NCBI RefSeq assembly: GCF_027107535.1
Contig: NZ_CP114283.1
Coordinates: 9,114,001-9,178,000, forward strand
Direction: 5' to 3'
DNA: 64,000 nt
Source of the DNA: Streptomyces aurantiacus
GTDB taxonomy: Bacteria; Actinomycetota; Actinomycetes; Streptomycetales; Streptomycetaceae
Below the pieces are notes generated by a model, which worked only from the letters and a program-made list of their open reading frames with translations, searched no databases and was not told where the DNA came from. Of this stretch, positions 26,900 to 35,723 are shown in pieces (within the stretch, counting starts at the first letter, position 1; each line of letters begins with the position of its first letter). Made by a program: the position numbers and the translations under genes.

Positions 26900-27139
26900 T
26901 CACGCCTCGCGCTCGGTCCGGCGGACCTCTCTCACCCGTCGCAGCCGATTGACCGTCACCGGGTCGTGGGCCAGGGCCCGGGGCGCGTCCAGGAGGGCGT
27001 TCAGCAACTGGTAGTAGCGGACCGGGGCGAGCCCCAGCTCTTCCCGTATCGCCCGCTCCTTGGCCCCCGGCGACGCCCATCCCCGCCGCTCCAGCGCGAG
27101 GACGGCACGCTCCTGAGCCGTCAGCCCTTCGTCGTCCAT
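26900..27139 (-). CDS. DUF3263 domain-containing protein
   Basis: 79 residues from ATG at 27139. LTAQERAVLALERRGWASPG, then AIREELGLAPVRYYQLLNAL, is the DUF3263 pattern, an HTH-like fold found only in actinobacteria. It probably binds DNA or sigma-like targets; its role is unknown. A GTG eight codons upstream is possible. Monocistronic. Confidence 0.85.
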   Translation of the reverse strand: MDDEGLTAQERAVLALERRGWASPGAKERAIREELGLAPVRYYQLLNALLDAPRALAHDPVTVNRLRRVREVRRTEREA

Positions 27140-27280
27140 ACCCGCCACGCTAACGGCTGCCACCGACAGCCCCGCCGGGAGCGGGACGGTGAGGGGCGCA
27201 GCACGGTGAGGGGTGCGGGACCATGACGGTCGCGGCTCCGCCGCGGGGCGCGCCCGGCCCCGGAGCGGGCCGGCGGGGAG

Positions 27281-28591
27281 TTATCCCGCGCCCTCCGCCG
27301 CGGCGGCGGCCCGCTGCAGCTGTCCCAGCGTCGCCGCCGGATTCCCCTTCGGGCTCACGGCCTTGCCGATCTGCTGCTTGATGTCCGCGCTGACCGTCGC
27401 CCAGGACGTCTGGGACACGGGATACAGCTCGGCGTTGGGCAGTTCGCCGAGGAACTCGACGAGGTCCGCGTCGTCCTTGTCGGCGGCCATCGCCTCGGAG
27501 GCGGACGTCGTCACGGGCAGCAGGTCGTACTCGCGGGAGAACTCGAGCACGTTCTTCTCGCTGTAGACGTAGTCGAGGAAGTCACCGATCTCCTCGGCGT
27601 GCCCGCTCTTCTTGAACGCCATCATCCAGTCGGCGACACCCATCGTGGCCTTGGACCGGCCGTCGACACCGGGCATCGGCACCATGCCGAACTTCACGCC
27701 CTTCGCGGCGGCGGCCTTCATCAGCGTCGGGTGGCCGTTCAGCATGCCGACCTCGCCGCGCGTGAACGCCGCGAAGGCCTGGGCACGGTTGAGCTTCGCG
27801 GGCGCGACCGGACCGGTGAGGCCCTTGTCGACCAGCTTCTCCTTCAGCCAGGTGAAGGTCTCTATGTTCTCTTTGGAGTCGAGGCTGTAGGAGCCGACCG
27901 TGTCCGTGTACCCGTCGCCGCCGCTGAGCAGCCACATCATGGTCTCGGCCTGTGCCTCCTCCGGCCCGAGGGGCAGCGCGTACGGGTACTTCACGCCCTG
28001 GGCCTTGAGGGCCTCGGCGTCGGACGCGAGCTCGCTCCAGCTCTGCGGCGGGGTGAGGCCGGCGTCGCTGAAGAGCTTCTTGTTGTAGAAGAGCAGCCGG
28101 GTGGAGGAGGCGAAGGGCATGCCGTACTGCGTGCGGTTTATCTCGCCCGCCACCGTCAGCCGCGACACGAAGTCGGACTGGGTGTCGATGGAGAGCACGT
28201 CGTCGGCCCGGTAGAGCTGCCCCGCCGCGGCGTAGTCGGCGTACGCGCCGATCTGGGCCAGGTCGGGCGGGTTGCCGTCGTCGACCATCGCCTTGACCTT
28301 GGCGTCCACGTCGTTCCAGGAGTAGACGCTGACCTTGACGTCGACGCCGGGGTGCTTGGCCTCGTACGCCTTGGAGAGCTTGTCCCAGTACTTCTTGGAG
28401 CTGTTCGCCGAGGAGTCGCCGTAGTCGGCTGCCACAAGTCTCAGCGTGACGTTCCCGGACTCGGTCGAGCCGCCACAGCCACCGAGGGCCGCGGTCACAC
28501 CCAGTGCGGACACCGCCGCGATCAGACCTGTCACTCGCCGCTGCACTGCTGCCGTCCCCAACCCTGTCGTCATGTCCGTGGATTCGCTCAT
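27281..28591 (-). CDS. Sugar-binding lipoprotein of a carbohydrate ABC importer (orphan)
   Basis: 436 residues. The signal peptide (LIAAVSALGVTAALGGC) ends in the lipobox LGGC. The mature protein has the family-1 solute-binding fold: YEAKHPGVDVKV, PPDLAQIGAYADYAA, GMPFASSTRLLFYNKKLF and MWLLSGGDGYTD. No permease genes are adjacent, so it must use permeases encoded elsewhere, with MsiK a candidate ATPase. It is divergent from nagK-nagA and shares its dre-bearing promoter region, so amino sugars or chito-oligosaccharides are plausible ligands. Confidence 0.92.
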   Translation of the reverse strand: MSESTDMTTGLGTAAVQRRVTGLIAAVSALGVTAALGGCGGSTESGNVTLRLVAADYGDSSANSSKKYWDKLSKAYEAKHPGVDVKVSVYSWNDVDAKVKAMVDDGNPPDLAQIGAYADYAAAGQLYRADDVLSIDTQSDFVSRLTVAGEINRTQYGMPFASSTRLLFYNKKLFSDAGLTPPQSWSELASDAEALKAQGVKYPYALPLGPEEAQAETMMWLLSGGDGYTDTVGSYSLDSKENIETFTWLKEKLVDKGLTGPVAPAKLNRAQAFAAFTRGEVGMLNGHPTLMKAAAAKGVKFGMVPMPGVDGRSKATMGVADWMMAFKKSGHAEEIGDFLDYVYSEKNVLEFSREYDLLPVTTSASEAMAADKDDADLVEFLGELPNAELYPVSQTSWATVSADIKQQIGKAVSPKGNPAATLGQLQRAAAAAEGAG

Positions 28592-28625
28592 GCGATCCCA
28601 TGATTTCGATTCGCAATTTTCGCTC

Positions 28626-28659
28626 TAAGGTCTACACCACGTAAGTGGACTAGACCTCT
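28626..28659. promoter_or_regulatory. Two tandem DasR-like dre boxes
   Basis: AGTGGACTAGACCTCT (28644-28659) matches the dre consensus AGTGGTCTAGACCACT at 14 of 16 positions. TAAGGTCTACACCACG (28626-28641) matches the core at 11 of 16. They lie between the divergent sugar-binding protein and nagK genes, so GlcN-6-P or GlcNAc-6-P would relieve DasR repression of both. Confidence 0.75.
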
Positions 28660-28686
28660 CACGGGGTAAGGGGCGACACTGTACCC

Positions 28687-29637
28687 GTGAGACACGTCAT
28701 CGCCCTCGATGTGGGCGGCACCGGAATGAAGGCCGCCCTCGTCGGGGCGGACGGCGAGCTGCTGCACCGGACCCGCCGCTCGACGGGCCGCGAGCGCGGC
28801 CCAAACTCCGTGGTCGAGTCGATCCTCGCCTTCGCCGCCGACCTGCGCGCCCACGGCGAGCGCCACTTCGGCGAGCCCGCGGCGGCCGCCGGCGTCGCCG
28901 TCCCCGGCATCGTGGACACCGACCGCGGCATCGCGGCCTACGCGGCCAACCTCGGCTGGCGCGACGTGCCGCTGCGGGTCCTGCTCAGCGAGCGGCTGCA
29001 CGGAGTGCCGGTGGCCCTCGGCCACGACGTGCGCACCGGTGGCCTCGCCGAGGGCCGCATCGGCGCGGGCCGGGGCGCGGACCGCTTCCTGTTCGTACCG
29101 CTGGGCACGGGCATCGCAGGCGCCATCGGCATCGACGGCCGGGTGGAGGCGGGTGCGCACGGCTTCGCGGGCGAGATCGGCCACATCGTCGTACGCCCCG
29201 GTGGCGCCCCGTGTCCGTGCGGGCAGCGCGGCTGTCTTGAGCGGTTCGCGTCCGCGGCGGCGGTCAGCGAGGCCTGGGCACGGGTGTCCGGCGATCCGAA
29301 GGCGGACGCGGCGGACTGCGCGAAGGCCGTCGAGTCCGGGGACCCGCGGGCCCTGGTGGTCTGGCAGGACGCCGTGGACGCGCTCGCCGACGGACTCGTC
29401 ACCGCGCTCACTCTGCTGGACCCGCGAACCCTGATCATCGGTGGCGGTCTCGCCGAGGCGGGGGAAACCTTGTTCACACCGCTGCGCACCGCGGTCGAGC
29501 GACGCGTCACCTTCCAGAAACTGCCGTCCATCGTCCCCGCCGCACTGGGGGACTCGGCCGGATGCCTGGGCGCGGGCCTCCTGGCCTGGGACCTGCTGGG
29601 CACCACACCTACTGCCCTCTCGGAGGTAACCACCTGA
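28687..29637 (+). CDS. nagK: ROK-family sugar kinase, probable N-acetylglucosamine kinase
   Basis: 316 residues from GTG at 28687. The phosphate loop is ALDVGGTGMKAAL, and GVAVPGIVDTDRG, PLGTGIAGAI and GEIGHIVVRPGG follow. The ROK zinc site is CPCGQRGCLER. Downstream nagA overlaps by one base (TGATG), so the two form a nagKA operon. The enzyme would phosphorylate GlcNAc, giving the NagA substrate. Specificity rests on context. Confidence 0.88.
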   Translation: MRHVIALDVGGTGMKAALVGADGELLHRTRRSTGRERGPNSVVESILAFAADLRAHGERHFGEPAAAAGVAVPGIVDTDRGIAAYAANLGWRDVPLRVLLSERLHGVPVALGHDVRTGGLAEGRIGAGRGADRFLFVPLGTGIAGAIGIDGRVEAGAHGFAGEIGHIVVRPGGAPCPCGQRGCLERFASAAAVSEAWARVSGDPKADAADCAKAVESGDPRALVVWQDAVDALADGLVTALTLLDPRTLIIGGGLAEAGETLFTPLRTAVERRVTFQKLPSIVPAALGDSAGCLGAGLLAWDLLGTTPTALSEVTT

Positions 29638-30842
29638 TGGCCACTGAGCGCAGCGCCCCCTCAGGGGCGCGGGGAACTGCGCGACCAGCCCCCACCGACC
29701 CGCACGTCGTGGTCCTCACCGGTGCCAAAGTCGTACTCCCCACCGGAACGGTGACCGGCGGCCGAGTCATCGTCGAGGACACCCGCATCGCCGGAAGCGC
29801 TCCCGAGGGCGCCCCCACGGTGGACCTGAGCGGCCACTGGGTGGTGCCCGGCTTCGTCGACATGCACAACCACGGCGGCGGCGGAGCCTCCTTCACGTCG
29901 GGCACGGTCGAGGAGATCCTCGAAGGTGTCCGCACCCACCGCCTGCACGGCACGACGACCCTCGTCGCCTCGACCGTGACCGGTGACATGGACGGGCTGG
30001 CCCACCGCGCCGGCCTGCTCTCCGAGCTGGCCGAGCAGGGCGACATCGCGGGCATCCACTTCGAGGGCCCCTTCATCTCCCCGTGCCGCAAGGGAGCGCA
30101 CTCCGAGGCGCTGCTGCGCGACCCCGACCCGGCGGAGGTCCGCAAGCTGGTCGACGCGGCCCGCGGCCGGGCCAGCATGGTCACGCTCGCCACCGAACTG
30201 CCGGGCGGCATCGACTCCGTACGCCTCCTCGCCGAACACGGTGTGATCGCGGCGATCGGGCACACGGACGCCACGTACGAGCAGACGGTGGAGGCCATCG
30301 ACGCGGGCGCGACCGTGGCGACGCACCTGTTCAACGCGATGCCCGCGCTCGGCCACCGCACGCCGGGACCGATCGCGGCCCTGCTGGAGGACGAGCGGAT
30401 CACCGTCGAGCTGATCAACGACGGCGTCCACCTCCATCCGGCCTCCCTCCAGCTGGCCTTCCATCACGCGGGCGGCGGCCGGGTGGCGTTCATCACGGAC
30501 GCCATGGACGCGGCGGGCTTCGGCGACGGCCGGTACATGCTCGGCCCGCTGGAGGTGGAGGTCGCGGACGGTGTGGCGCGCCTGGTGGAGGGCGGCTCCA
30601 TCGCGGGCTCGACGCTCACGCTGGACCGGGCCTTCCGGCGGGCGGTGACCGTGGACCGGCTGCCGATCGGGGACGTCGTGGCGGCCATCTCCGCCAATCC
30701 GGCCAGACAGCTGGGCCTGTACGACCGGGTGGGTTCGCTGGAGCCGGGCAAGGACGCCGACCTGGTGGTCCTGGACTCCGGCTTCGAGGTCGTGGGCGTC
30801 ATGCGCCGGGGCGAATGGCTGGCCGGACCCCCGACCGGCTGA
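29637..30842 (+). CDS. nagA: N-acetylglucosamine-6-phosphate deacetylase
   Basis: 401 residues from ATG at 29637 with GGAGG eleven bases upstream. Metal and substrate motifs are all present: PGFVDMHNHGGGG, HFEGPFIS, GHTDATYEQT, THLFNAMPALGHRTPG, NDGVHLHP and ITDAMDAAG. It converts GlcNAc-6-P (from NagK or MurQ) to GlcN-6-P and acetate. Residues about 8-23 are encoded by a copy of the dispersed repeat, making the protein about 20 residues longer than usual at its start. Confidence 0.95.
   Translation: MATERSAPSGARGTARPAPTDPHVVVLTGAKVVLPTGTVTGGRVIVEDTRIAGSAPEGAPTVDLSGHWVVPGFVDMHNHGGGGASFTSGTVEEILEGVRTHRLHGTTTLVASTVTGDMDGLAHRAGLLSELAEQGDIAGIHFEGPFISPCRKGAHSEALLRDPDPAEVRKLVDAARGRASMVTLATELPGGIDSVRLLAEHGVIAAIGHTDATYEQTVEAIDAGATVATHLFNAMPALGHRTPGPIAALLEDERITVELINDGVHLHPASLQLAFHHAGGGRVAFITDAMDAAGFGDGRYMLGPLEVEVADGVARLVEGGSIAGSTLTLDRAFRRAVTVDRLPIGDVVAAISANPARQLGLYDRVGSLEPGKDADLVVLDSGFEVVGVMRRGEWLAGPPTG
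29655..29706. repeat. Dispersed repeat copy inside the start of nagA
   Basis: CTCAGGGGCGCGGGGAACTG followed by CGCGACCAGCCCCCACCGAC is nearly identical to the intergenic copies at 17886 and 22164. Here it is read in frame as GARGTARPAPTDPH. Confidence 0.8.
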
Positions 30843-31014
30843 GTCCCACCTGGGAGGATCCCGGCCGTGCGGATCCCAACCCGGCCGGTTCTCCCCCTTG
30901 TTGGCCGTGCCCGCCGACCGGGGGGCTGGGCCGACCGCCGTCGTCTTTGACATGATCGGTCCTTCGGACGGACGCGTTCCGTGAGCGCGTTCCTATCGAG
31001 GGAGGTCGGCCCAG

Positions 31015-31944
31015 GTGATCCTCACGGTCACGCTGAACACCGCTCTCGACATCACGTACCGCGTGCGGGGGCTGCGCCCGCACGCCTCCCACCGGGTCAC
31101 CGACATGACCGAACGGCCCGGCGGGAAGGGGCTGAACGTGGCCCGGGTGCTCGCGGCCCTCGGCCACGAGGTGACGGTGACGGGCTTCGTGGGCGGCGCC
31201 ACCGGACGGGCCCTGCGGGACCAGCTCGCCCCCACCCCGGGCGTCATCGACGCGCTGCTCCCGGTGAGCGGCTCCACCCGCCGCACGATCGCGGTGGTCG
31301 ACACGGCCACCGGTGACACGACTCAGCTCAACGAACCGGGCCCGGTGATCACCCCCGCCGAGTGGTCCGCCTTCCAGGAGGCGTACGAGGTCCTGCTGCG
31401 GGCCTCTTCGGCGGTGGCCCTGTGCGGCAGCCTGCCTCCCGGGGTGCCGGTCGGCGCGTATGCCCAACTGATCCGTGCCGCACGGGCGTTGGCCGTCCCG
31501 GTGCTGCTCGACACCAGCGGCGAGCCACTGCGGCGGGGCATCGCGGCCCGCCCCGACATCGTCAAGCCCAACGCGGACGAGCTGGCCGAGCTCACCGGCG
31601 CCCACGAGCCCGTGCGGGCGACCCGGGACGCCCGTCGGCGCGGGGCGCACGTGGTCGTGGCATCGCTGGGAGCGAAGGGCCTGCTGGCCCGCACGCCCGA
31701 CGGCCTCTGGCGGGCCACTCCGCCCCGCCCGGTGCGCGGCAACCCGACGGGCGCGGGCGACTCGGCGGTGGCGGGCCTGCTGTCGGGCCTGGTGGAGCGC
31801 CTGCCGTGGCCCGAGCGGCTGGCCCGCGCGGTGGCCCTGTCGGCGGCGACGGTACTCGCGCCGGTGGCGGGGGAGTTCGACCGCTCGGCGTACGAGGAGC
31901 TGCTGGGCCGGGTCTCGGTGACGGGCGAGGACGTCGCGGCGTGA
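31015..31944 (+). CDS. PfkB-family sugar-phosphate kinase (1-phosphofructokinase/tagatose-6-P kinase type)
   Basis: 309 residues from GTG at 31015. TLNTALDITYRV and PGGKGLNVARVLAALG open the ribokinase fold. VKPNADELAELTG and the catalytic GNPTGAGDSAVAG (Asp near 248) close it. Such kinases phosphorylate fructose-1-P, tagatose-6-P or related sugars. No PTS gene is adjacent. It follows nagA by 172 bases and may use an amino-sugar-derived substrate, but this is uncertain. Confidence 0.88.
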   Translation: MILTVTLNTALDITYRVRGLRPHASHRVTDMTERPGGKGLNVARVLAALGHEVTVTGFVGGATGRALRDQLAPTPGVIDALLPVSGSTRRTIAVVDTATGDTTQLNEPGPVITPAEWSAFQEAYEVLLRASSAVALCGSLPPGVPVGAYAQLIRAARALAVPVLLDTSGEPLRRGIAARPDIVKPNADELAELTGAHEPVRATRDARRRGAHVVVASLGAKGLLARTPDGLWRATPPRPVRGNPTGAGDSAVAGLLSGLVERLPWPERLARAVALSAATVLAPVAGEFDRSAYEELLGRVSVTGEDVAA

Positions 31945-32067
31945 GCGCTCCGCTCGGGGCGGAGGAGCAGCACACCGAACGTCCCGTGCGGGTGCGTCGG
32001 GGCCGGCCGCCGCACACCACACCGCCCCCTGTTCAGGAGCGCGGAGCGCCCCCGAACACCACGGCGG

Positions 32068-33033
32068 TCAGTCCTTGACCTGGCCCGCCTTCAGGCGGAG
32101 TTGGTCCAGGAGGACGTTGCAGTCGTCGCCCTCCTGGCAGGAGACGGAGATCGTGTTGGTGCCCTTGGTGAGGGTGGGCCAGGAGTAGGTCTCAGTCCAG
32201 CCCTTCTCCCACTCGCCGTCCTTGGCGCGCGCGAAGTTGCCCATGTTCAGCTTGCTGCCGAACTCCTTGCCGTTCACGGTGAGCGTCATCTTGGCGTCCG
32301 AGCCCGCGACGCTGTACCGCGAGAAGACGGTGTAGGTGCCGGCCTTCGGGATGTCCTTGACGGTCCAGGTGACTTCGGCGCCGACCTGGTTGAGGCCCGA
32401 GACGTAGATGCCGCCCGCGGACCGGGCGCCCTGGACGTCCGACGCCGTCGTCACGCCGGGGCCCAGCTTCATGGCCTTCGCGTCGATCTTCGGAAGGTCG
32501 GCCGGGTTCGCGGCCTGCTTCGTCGGGTCCTGGCTCGGTTCGGCGCTCTGGCCGGCCGACTGGGTCGGGCCCGCCGTGTCGTCGCCCTTGTCGTTGTCCG
32601 AGTCCCCGCCGAGCATCGCGATGCCGATGCCGAGCACCACGGCGGCCACGACGGCGACGGCGCCGATCAGCAGTCCCTTGGTGTTGGGTCCGCGGCCCCG
32701 GCTGCCGCCGTGCCTGCTGTCGGGCGCCTGATGGTGCGTGGTCGTGGGGGCACCGCCGGAGAAGCTCTCGGCCGTGGAGTGGTTCGCGCCCGGCTGACCG
32801 TACGTGCTCTGCTGCTGGGGCACCTGTCCGTACTGCGCGGTGGGGGCGGTCTGCGCGGCGGACTGGCCGTACTGGCGCTCGCCGACCGGCCGCACCCGGT
32901 TGACCGAGCCGGGGTAGCCGTAGCCACCGGCGCCGCTCGGCGGCTGGGCTCCGGCGGCCTGCCCGTCGGCGTACAGATAGCCGAACGGGTCGTCGTCCTC
33001 GGGCGTGCTCGCGCCGTTGTTGCCGGGCGTCAT
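32068..33033 (-). CDS. Membrane-anchored CBM35-like carbohydrate-binding protein
   Basis: 321 residues. The first 115 residues are Gln/Gly/Tyr-rich and cytoplasmic, then comes one transmembrane helix (LLIGAVAVVAAVVLGIGIAM, about 121-140), an Asp/Ser/Pro linker, and a C-terminal beta domain from about 190. That domain has GGIYVSGLNQVGAEVTW, YTVFSRYSVAG, TVNGKEFGSKLNMG and GTNTISVSCQEGDDCN, the CBM6/CBM35 pattern. It would display a sugar-binding module outside the cell. It lies convergent to the PfkB gene and next to cdgB. Confidence 0.8.
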   Translation of the reverse strand: MTPGNNGASTPEDDDPFGYLYADGQAAGAQPPSGAGGYGYPGSVNRVRPVGERQYGQSAAQTAPTAQYGQVPQQQSTYGQPGANHSTAESFSGGAPTTTHHQAPDSRHGGSRGRGPNTKGLLIGAVAVVAAVVLGIGIAMLGGDSDNDKGDDTAGPTQSAGQSAEPSQDPTKQAANPADLPKIDAKAMKLGPGVTTASDVQGARSAGGIYVSGLNQVGAEVTWTVKDIPKAGTYTVFSRYSVAGSDAKMTLTVNGKEFGSKLNMGNFARAKDGEWEKGWTETYSWPTLTKGTNTISVSCQEGDDCNVLLDQLRLKAGQVKD

Positions 33034-33151
33034 CCCTTGGTCTCCTAGCGGGTGCGGTTCAGATGCGGTACAGGGGATCGAAAGACGAGCCTACCCGCTC
33101 CGGCTGCCCCAAACGGGTGACTCAGCTCGCATGGCAACCCTGACCTGCGGA

Positions 33152-34834
33152 TCAGCCCGCACGCCTGTGCGCTTTGGGACGAGAACGTTTCTCTATGTAC
33201 ATACGCTCGTCGGCCGACTGCAGGACCGCGTCCGCCGTCATCCCGCAGTGCGCCCACCCGATACCGAAGCTGGCGCCGACCCGCATGACCCGGCCGTCGA
33301 CCCTGATGGGCTGGATGATCTCGTTGCGCAGCCGCACCGCGAGGTCCTGCGCGTCGGCCCGCCCGAGCCCGTCGGCGAGCACCACGAACTCGTCGCCGCC
33401 GAGCCTCGCGACGGTGTCCCCGTCGCGCACGGCGCTGCCGAGCCTGCGGGCCACCTCGATCAGCACGGCGTCCCCGGCGTTGTGCCCGAAACGGTCGTTG
33501 ATCGACTTGAAGCCGTCGAGGTCGCAGAAGAGGACCGCGAGGCCCTTCGTCCCGTCGTCCCGCTCCCCCTCGGGTGCGACGGCGTGCACATGGTGGTCGT
33601 AGGCGTCGAAGGCGTCGGGGACCGGCTTGTAGTCGAAGCCGTGCCCGTTCGCGTCGTACACACCGCTCGCCTTGCGAGCGGCCACCACCTGCCCGTACGC
33701 CGCGTCGATCGTGTCGACCACGCCGGGTTCCGTCGCCGCGGGGCGCGCGCACAGGCGGGCGGAGAGCCGGGAGCGCAGCTCCGCGGAGTTGGGCAGCCCG
33801 GTGAGCGAGTCGTGCGAGGCGCGGTGGGCGAGCTGCAGCTCGCGGCGCTTGCGCTCCTCGATGTCCTCGACGTGGGTGAGCAGGAAGCGCGGCCCGTCGG
33901 TGGCGTCCGCGACGACGCTGTTGCGCAGCGACACCCACACGTACGTGCCGTCGCGGCGGCAGAGTCTCAGCTCGGCCCGTCCGCCCTCGGCGGAGGTCCT
34001 GAGCAGGGTGCCGATGTCCTCGGGGTGGACGAGGTCGGAGAAGGAGTAGCGGCGCATCGAGGAGGCGGGGCGGCCGAGGAGCCGGCACAGCGCGTCGTTC
34101 GTCCGCAGGATCCGGCCGTGCTCGTCGCCTCCCATCTCGGCGATGGCCATGCCGGACGGGGCGTACTCGAAGGCCTGCCGGAAGCTCTCCTCGCTGGCGC
34201 GCAGCGCCTGTTGCTCCCGCTCGAGGCGGACGAGCGCGCGCTGCATGTTGCCCCTGAGCCGGGCGTTGCTGATCGCGATGGCGGCCTGGAAGGCGTACAT
34301 CTGGAGGGCTTCGCGGCCCCACGCGCCGGGCCGGCGGCCGTTGCGCGGACGGTCCACGGACAGGACGCCGATCAGCTCGCCGCAGGAGCCCCCCGGGACG
34401 CCTGGGGTGTACATGGGCGCGAAGAGGCGGTCGGCAGGATGCCACTCGTCCTCGAAGCGCGGTGCGGGGCCGTCGGTGTACCACTGCGGGACGTCGTCCT
34501 CGTCGAGGACCCAGCCCTCCGTGTGCGGTATGAAGCGCAGGTCGCCCCACGCCTCCCCCATGCTCAGCCGGCGGTCCCAGGAGGCACGGGATCCGGTGCG
34601 GCCGGTGATGAGCGCCTCGGCGGCGGAGTTCCCCGCGAGGGCGGCGACCACCAGGTCGCCGTCGGCACGGACGAGGTTGACGCAGGCCAGTTCGTAGCCG
34701 AGGCCGGTGACGACTCCGTCGGCGACGGTCTGCAGCGTGTCGGCCAGACTGCGGGCCGTGTTCATGTCCGCCATGACCTGGTGCAACTGCCGCAGGGTGG
34801 CAAGACGGACGTACGGCTCCGACTCGGTCTCCAT
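33152..34834 (-). CDS. cdgB: GAF-PAS-GGDEF diguanylate cyclase
   Basis: 560 residues. A GAF domain (about 10-185) starts with LHQVMADMNTARSLADTLQT. A PAS/PAC domain (about 210-330) has AFEYAPSGMAIAEMG and DGTYVWVSLRN. The GGDEF domain begins at HRASHDSLTGLPN, carries an insertion of about 60 residues, and has an intact GGDEF at 479-483 with inhibitory-site RDGD at 470-473. It makes c-di-GMP from two GTP. The order and neighbours match S. coelicolor CdgB. A perfect TGTGA-N6-TCACA site lies upstream. Confidence 0.92.
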   Translation of the reverse strand: METESEPYVRLATLRQLHQVMADMNTARSLADTLQTVADGVVTGLGYELACVNLVRADGDLVVAALAGNSAAEALITGRTGSRASWDRRLSMGEAWGDLRFIPHTEGWVLDEDDVPQWYTDGPAPRFEDEWHPADRLFAPMYTPGVPGGSCGELIGVLSVDRPRNGRRPGAWGREALQMYAFQAAIAISNARLRGNMQRALVRLEREQQALRASEESFRQAFEYAPSGMAIAEMGGDEHGRILRTNDALCRLLGRPASSMRRYSFSDLVHPEDIGTLLRTSAEGGRAELRLCRRDGTYVWVSLRNSVVADATDGPRFLLTHVEDIEERKRRELQLAHRASHDSLTGLPNSAELRSRLSARLCARPAATEPGVVDTIDAAYGQVVAARKASGVYDANGHGFDYKPVPDAFDAYDHHVHAVAPEGERDDGTKGLAVLFCDLDGFKSINDRFGHNAGDAVLIEVARRLGSAVRDGDTVARLGGDEFVVLADGLGRADAQDLAVRLRNEIIQPIRVDGRVMRVGASFGIGWAHCGMTADAVLQSADERMYIEKRSRPKAHRRAG

Positions 34835-35159
34835 CCGACCTCCCCTCGAGACCTCGGCAGCAACTCCAGGGTTCTCTCCGGCCTACTCCCCTGCCATCTT
34901 CCCGCCACTGAATCACAGCGCGCTGCTCACTCGGTACACAGGGTCAACAAAATATGGCACCTGTGACTCAAGTCACAGGCGAAGATGAACAATTGAGTAG
35001 AGTTTCTGTGTTTTCGCCGTGCGTTTACTGAACGTAAATTTGTGGAACATGTGCGCGCGCCTGATGAGAGGCGTGAGTCACGCTCCCTCTCGAGTCCTAG
35101 GACCCGGTTGGGACGTTGGTCGGATGCGACGAACGCCGGCCGGAGAATAGCGTCTCCCC
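34835..35159. promoter_or_regulatory. Divergent regulatory region between cdgB and the flavin reductase gene
   Basis: An unusually AT-rich stretch for this genome. It contains the palindrome CCTGTGACT-CA-AGTCACAGG (34960-34979), whose core is a perfect TGTGA-N6-TCACA Crp-type site. A second palindrome, GCGTGA-G-TCACGC, lies at 35071-35083. No gene is seen. Confidence 0.7.
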
Positions 35160-35723
35160 GTGCTGAACACTTTCTCTGCCGCTCCTTCCGTCCCGTCCGT
35201 GCATGCTGATGGGGTGAGCAACGACGAGTTCCGCGCCGCCATGTCCCGGCTGGCCGCGGGTGTGGTCCTGGTGACCGCCCACGAGGCGCAGTCCGACCCG
35301 GACGGTCCGAGCGGCGAGGACGTGGGCATGACGGCGACATCCTTCATGTCCGTGTCCCTGGATCCGCCCCTGGTCCTCATCGGGCTGCGTGAGGGCTCCC
35401 GCATGGACGACCTGCTCGACGAACAGCCCCTGTGGGCGGTTTCGTTCCTCGCCGAGAACCAGGGTTCGATCGCGGGCCGCTTCGCCATGAAGAACCGCAT
35501 CTCCGACCGCCTCCTCTTCGCGGACGTGCCGTACGTCCGCGGGGAGGTGTCCGGGGCGCCACTGCTGACCGGCGCTCTGGCGACCCTGGAATGCCGTACC
35601 GAGCAGCGGGTGCCCGCGGGCGATCACACGCTGGTCGTCGGCCGGGTGCTGACGTCCTCACTGCCGGGCGCGGACAGCGGACCTCTCACGTATTTCCGGG
35701 GCCGCTACCGGCAGTTGGGCTAG
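35160..35723 (+). CDS. Flavin reductase-like (NADH:FMN oxidoreductase) domain protein
   Basis: 187 residues. [50 protein letters not shown] and a final [14 protein letters not shown] match flavin reductase-like FMN-binding proteins. These supply reduced flavin to partner oxygenases or act alone. GTG at 35160 is used; GTG at 35214 is an equally possible start, giving 169 residues. It is divergent from cdgB. Partner unknown. Confidence 0.85.
   Translation: MLNTFSAAPSVPSVHADGVSNDEFRAAMSRLAAGVVLVTAHEAQSDPDGPSGEDVGMTATSFMSVSLDPPLVLIGLREGSRMDDLLDEQPLWAVSFLAENQGSIAGRFAMKNRISDRLLFADVPYVRGEVSGAPLLTGALATLECRTEQRVPAGDHTLVVGRVLTSSLPGADSGPLTYFRGRYRQLG

Noticed and set aside
34960..34979. Exact BldD box
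   Set aside because: The spacing of half sites is one base short of the BldD consensus as I recall it, while the Crp-type consensus fits exactly.
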